Below the pieces are notes generated by a model. The model saw nothing but the letters and a program-made list of their open reading frames with translations. It searched no databases and was not told the DNA's origin. Made by a program: the position numbers and the translations under genes. DNA of 10,285 bases, taken from Actinomycetes bacterium (lineage in GTDB: Bacteria > Actinomycetota > Actinomycetes > Propionibacteriales > Nocardioidaceae). The stretch spans positions 1 to 10,285 of the forward strand of contig JAEZKN010000545.1 of NCBI GenBank assembly GCA_023415395.1. The letters are read 5' to 3'. Below are positions 7,829-10,285 of this stretch, one piece after another. The stretch's first letter is position 1. Each line of letters starts with the position of its first letter.

Positions 7829-7833
7829 GGAGG
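7829..7833 (+). promoter_or_regulatory. Ribosome binding site of the lipoprotein gene
   Basis: GGAGG is followed by 8 bases and the ATG at 7842. A nearer ATG directly after GGAGG (7834) is out of frame and too close, so 7842 is the start; it also yields a proper lipoprotein signal peptide. Confidence 0.75.
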
Positions 7834-7841
7834 ATGCGCCC

Positions 7842-8201
7842 ATGCGTCGAACCCTCGCGACCCTGACCGTGCTGCTGTGCGCACTGCCCCTCGCCGCCTG
7901 CGGCGACGAGCAGAAGCCGGCCGACACCAGCTCGGAGCCGAAGGTCATCGAGGTCACCTTCGAGGGCGGCTCCGTGACGCCGAACGGCGAGCGGGTGGAC
8001 GTCTCCCCCGGCCAGGACGTCGAGCTCCAGATCACGGCGGACCGGGCCGGCGAGATCCACGTGCACTCCGACCCCGAGCAGGAGCTGGAGTACGCCGAGG
8101 GTGAGAGCACCGTGACCATCCAGGGCATCGACACCCCGAGCACCGTCGACGTGGAGTCGCACACGCTCGACAAGGTGATCGTCCAGCTCGAAGTCCGTTG
8201 A
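7842..8201 (+). CDS. Small cupredoxin-like lipoprotein
   Basis: A 119-residue exported lipoprotein. The signal peptide has MRRT, a hydrophobic core (LATLTVLLCALPLAA) and the lipobox LAAC with the lipid-modified Cys20, so it should be anchored on the outer face of the cytoplasmic membrane. A short polar linker (21-33) leads to a beta-rich domain of about 85 residues (VIEVTFEGGSVTPNGERVDVSPGQDVEL...) that looks like a cupredoxin fold. Histidines are at 73 and 75 (EIHVHSDPE) and at 107 (VESHTLDKVIVQLEVR). The two histidine sites sit where a metal site is placed in cupredoxins, but the cysteine of a type-1 copper centre is absent after maturation, so metal binding is only possible. The stop overlaps the TTG start of the following membrane protein gene (TTGA), implying a joint function. 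Signal and lipobox are certain; the fold call is by pattern. Confidence 0.85.
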   Translation: MRRTLATLTVLLCALPLAACGDEQKPADTSSEPKVIEVTFEGGSVTPNGERVDVSPGQDVELQITADRAGEIHVHSDPEQELEYAEGESTVTIQGIDTPSTVDVESHTLDKVIVQLEVR

Positions 8202-9544
8202 CGATCCCGCTGAGCGCCTCCGACGGCGTCACCCTCGCGCACGGCATCGGTGGGGCCAAGGACCTGCCGATCCCGACCGAGCTGACCATCGCCGGCGCGA
8301 CCGCGGCGCTCGTCATCTCCTTCACCGTCCTCGCCGTCGCCTGGCGCACGCCGCGCTACGGCACCGAGGACACGGGGCGACCCGCGCCCGGGTGGCTCGC
8401 CCGGACCGTCGACTCCGCCGGCTGGCGGATCGCCCTGCGCACGCTGGGCTTCCTGCTCTTCGCCTACACCGCGATGGCGGCGGTCCTCGGCCGCGACGTC
8501 GTCAACAACCCGCTGCTCGGCATCTTCTACGTCTGGCTGTGGGTCGGCCTGGTGCCGCTCTCCCTGCTCCTCGGCCCGGTGTGGAAGGCGATCAGCCCGG
8601 TCCGCACGATCAACCTCGCGTTCGCGAAGATCTCCGGCGGCGACCCCGAGCGCGGGGTGTTCACCTACCCCGAGCGCCTGGGCTACTGGCCGGCCGCGCT
8701 CGGCCTGCTGGCGTTCGTGTGGATGGAGCTCGTCTACCCCTACTCCACCGAGGTCGGCCCGATCCGGCTCTGGTGCGCGGCGTACGTCGCCGTGATGCTC
8801 GTCGGCGGCGCGCTGTTCGGCAACACCTTCTACGAGCGCGCCGACCCCTTCGAGGTCTTCTCCTCGCTGGTCGCCAAGATGTCGGTGTGGGGCCGCCGCG
8901 GCGACCTCCTCGTCGTGCGGACGCCGCTGGCGAACCTCGACACGACCGTCGCGCGCCCCGGTCTGGTGGCGGTGGTCGCGGTGCTCTTCGGCAGCACCGC
9001 CTTCGACTCCTTCAAGGAGTCCGAGAACTGGATCCAGGCCGTCCAGTCCCAGGAGACCTTCACCAAGTACGCGCTCGACAACGTCGCCCTGCTGGCCTTC
9101 TGCGTCGGGGCCGGCGCGATCTTCGCCGTGGGGTGCATGCTCACCGGTGTCGGCGACGGGCTGCGCCGGCGGGCGCTGCCGAACCTCTTCGCCCACTCCG
9201 TCATCCCTATCGTGGTCGGCTACTTCGTCGCGCACTACCTGAGCTACTTCGTGGTCGTCGGCCAGGAGACGCTCGTCAACTTCTCCGACCCGTTCAGCAA
9301 CGGCAGCAACTGGTTCGGCACGGCCGGCTACGACCCCGACTACGGGATCTACTACCACCCGACCGCGCTGGCGACGATCAAGGTGCTCGCGGTCGTGATC
9401 GGCCACGTGCTCGGCGTGATCGCCGCGCACGAGCGGGCCATCCAGGTGCTGCCGAAGCGACACCAGCTGACCGGTCAGCTGCCGCTGCTGTTCGCCATGG
9501 TGGCGTTCACCGTCGGTGGCCTGTACCTGCTCTTCGCCGCGTAG
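8198..9544 (+). CDS. Polytopic membrane protein of the family often labelled 'fenitrothion hydrolase'
   Basis: A 448-residue protein with about nine or ten membrane segments (approx. 30-50, 80-97, 104-127, 161-181, 189-208, 252-270, 293-316, 331-354, 390-411, 427-447). The N-terminus has the motif HGIGGAKDLPIP (15-26), and the loop SDPFSNGSNWFGTAGYDP (363-380) precedes the penultimate helix. I recognise these from actinobacterial proteins that databases often call 'fenitrothion hydrolase' by similarity to an organophosphate-degradation gene; that name probably does not describe the native role. Histidines lie within or at the ends of membrane segments (His333, His346, His403, His411), which could suggest haem or metal binding, but this is inference. 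The start is TTG at 8198, overlapping the lipoprotein stop as TTGA; no later start retains the HGIGG motif. The 3' end overlaps the convergent gene by 70 bases. Confidence 0.85.
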   Translation: MTIPLSASDGVTLAHGIGGAKDLPIPTELTIAGATAALVISFTVLAVAWRTPRYGTEDTGRPAPGWLARTVDSAGWRIALRTLGFLLFAYTAMAAVLGRDVVNNPLLGIFYVWLWVGLVPLSLLLGPVWKAISPVRTINLAFAKISGGDPERGVFTYPERLGYWPAALGLLAFVWMELVYPYSTEVGPIRLWCAAYVAVMLVGGALFGNTFYERADPFEVFSSLVAKMSVWGRRGDLLVVRTPLANLDTTVARPGLVAVVAVLFGSTAFDSFKESENWIQAVQSQETFTKYALDNVALLAFCVGAGAIFAVGCMLTGVGDGLRRRALPNLFAHSVIPIVVGYFVAHYLSYFVVVGQETLVNFSDPFSNGSNWFGTAGYDPDYGIYYHPTALATIKVLAVVIGHVLGVIAAHERAIQVLPKRHQLTGQLPLLFAMVAFTVGGLYLLFAA

Positions 9545-10285
9545 AGGCCGTCGACCACCCGGCCGACCGCCCGCGCGAGGGGCGAGTCGCCGACCTCCGC
9601 GAGCGTGCGCCCGGCGACCAGGGCGCGGTCGAGGGTCGCCTGGTCCTCGGGCAGGAAGTGCACGCTCGCCGTGGGCGCGAAGCCCGCGACCATCGTCGCG
9701 ATCTCGCGCTCGGTCCACCCCAGCGTCGATCGCATCCGGTTGACGACGACGTGCGGCTCGCGGCCGAGCTCGGCGAGCTCGACCAGCCCGCGGGCCAGCC
9801 GGGTCAGGCCGACCGGGTCGGCGCTGCCGACGGCGACCACCTCGTCGGCGACCTCGAGCGCTCCCAGCGTCATCTGGTTGCGGCCGGGGCGGGTGCCGTA
9901 GTCGGAGCCCGGGTCGTCCTCGAGGCAGAAGCCGGTGTCGACCACGACCTCGGCGTGCTCGCGCCCGACCTCGAGGAGGTGCTCGACGGTGCCGGGGCGG
10001 ACCTCGATCCAGCGGTCGCCGCGCGGCAGCCCGGTCACCACGCTCAGGTGGGCGTCGATGCCGCGCTGCACCGAGCCGAACCGGTCCTCGAGCTGGCCCG
10101 ACGCGGCGAGGCGAGCTGCGGAGAGGAGGCCCGAGACCTCGTCGAGGATGCCGAGCTGCTGGGCGACCGCACCGCCGTAGGGGTCGGCGGCGACCAGGAC
10201 GGTACGCCGCTTGCGCCGGGCGAGCGCGGCGGCGATCGCGCCGGCGACGGTCGTGCGGCCCGGCGCCCCGGCCGGCCCCCAGACC
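9475..10285 (-). CDS. MinD/ParA-superfamily P-loop protein, TadZ/CpaE-like, C-terminal part; runs off the right edge
   Basis: 269 codons are in the window, without the N-terminus. The visible sequence begins at the P-loop: GPAGAPGRTTVAGAIAAALARR. It continues with RTVLVAADPYGGAVAQQLG (switch-I-like), HAEVVVDTGFCLEDD (Walker B-like), VADEVVAVGSADPVGLTRLARGL and PHVVVNRM (base recognition). A tail typical of the superfamily follows (LPEDQATLDRALVAGRTLAEVGDSPLARAV). This fits CpaE/TadZ-type ATPases, which place pilus or secretion machinery, or related septum-site proteins. The P-loop has Arg (GRTT) where Lys is expected; I recall the same form in related actinobacterial proteins. The expected N-terminal receiver-like domain would lie outside the window, as would any cpaF/tad genes. 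Its last 23 residues (AAKSRYRPPTVNATMANSSGS end) are encoded antisense to the last helix of the convergent membrane protein gene. Confidence 0.85.
   Translation of the reverse strand, partial: VWGPAGAPGRTTVAGAIAAALARRKRRTVLVAADPYGGAVAQQLGILDEVSGLLSAARLAASGQLEDRFGSVQRGIDAHLSVVTGLPRGDRWIEVRPGTVEHLLEVGREHAEVVVDTGFCLEDDPGSDYGTRPGRNQMTLGALEVADEVVAVGSADPVGLTRLARGLVELAELGREPHVVVNRMRSTLGWTEREIATMVAGFAPTASVHFLPEDQATLDRALVAGRTLAEVGDSPLARAVGRVVDGLYAAKSRYRPPTVNATMANSSGS

Noticed and set aside
7834..7836. ATG directly after GGAGG as lipoprotein start
   Set aside because: It is out of frame with the lipoprotein and touches the ribosome site; the ATG at 7842 gives a complete signal peptide.
7754..9718. A 654-codon open frame on the minus strand
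   Set aside because: It covers three genes in antisense (lipoprotein, membrane protein and part of the CpaE-like region). It has low-complexity Asp/Arg/His-rich sequence and changes character at gene boundaries, as a shadow would.

Overview
The window is a high-GC, gene-dense stretch of an actinobacterial chromosome. The strong G/C third-position bias, the long antisense shadow frames, the GTG and TTG starts, the probable leaderless promoters and several actinobacteria-typical families (WS/DGAT acyltransferase, DUF2505-like, DUF6912-like, the 180-kDa-type NAD-glutamate dehydrogenase) point to Nocardioidaceae or a close relative. That placement is inference; there is no rRNA or other marker in the window. 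I see no tRNA, rRNA, CRISPR array, insertion sequence or prophage.

Left part (1-5860) is an amino-acid catabolism neighbourhood. On the minus strand, reading from right to left, are pruA (delta-1-pyrroline-5-carboxylate dehydrogenase, 5860-4229) followed after 7 bases by a 53-residue single-pass membrane protein (4221-4060). Further left are kynA (tryptophan 2,3-dioxygenase, 3537-2719) and the N-terminal 888 residues of a large NAD-dependent glutamate dehydrogenase (2664 to the left edge). A plus-strand DUF2505-like START/SRPBCC protein (3593-4075) sits between them, divergent from kynA and overlapping the small membrane gene tail to tail. PruA makes glutamate from proline-derived P5C and Gdh deaminates glutamate to 2-oxoglutarate, so the two enzymes are consecutive steps of one route. 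KynA opens oxidative tryptophan breakdown. kynA and gdh both carry a TANNNT hexamer exactly 7 bases before the start codon, the layout expected of leaderless actinobacterial transcripts.

Middle part (5940-7726, minus strand) is a two-gene unit. A WS/DGAT-family acyltransferase whose active-site motif reads HQxxxDG instead of HHxxxDG is followed, with a GTGA overlap, by a 114-residue DUF6912-like protein.

Right part (7842-10285) holds a plus-strand pair: a small cupredoxin-like lipoprotein, and a polytopic membrane protein starting at TTG and overlapping its stop as TTGA. The membrane protein belongs, as far as I recognise it, to the family often labelled 'fenitrothion hydrolase' in databases, whose physiological role is unclear. 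Convergent with it, and overlapping its 3' end by 70 bases, is the C-terminal 269 residues of a MinD/ParA-type (TadZ/CpaE-like) P-loop protein with arginine where the P-loop lysine is normally found.

Nothing here is a clear-cut new defence or mobile system. The best candidates for undescribed biology are the lipoprotein/membrane-protein pair, the active-site-altered acyltransferase with its coupled partner, and the small membrane protein behind pruA.
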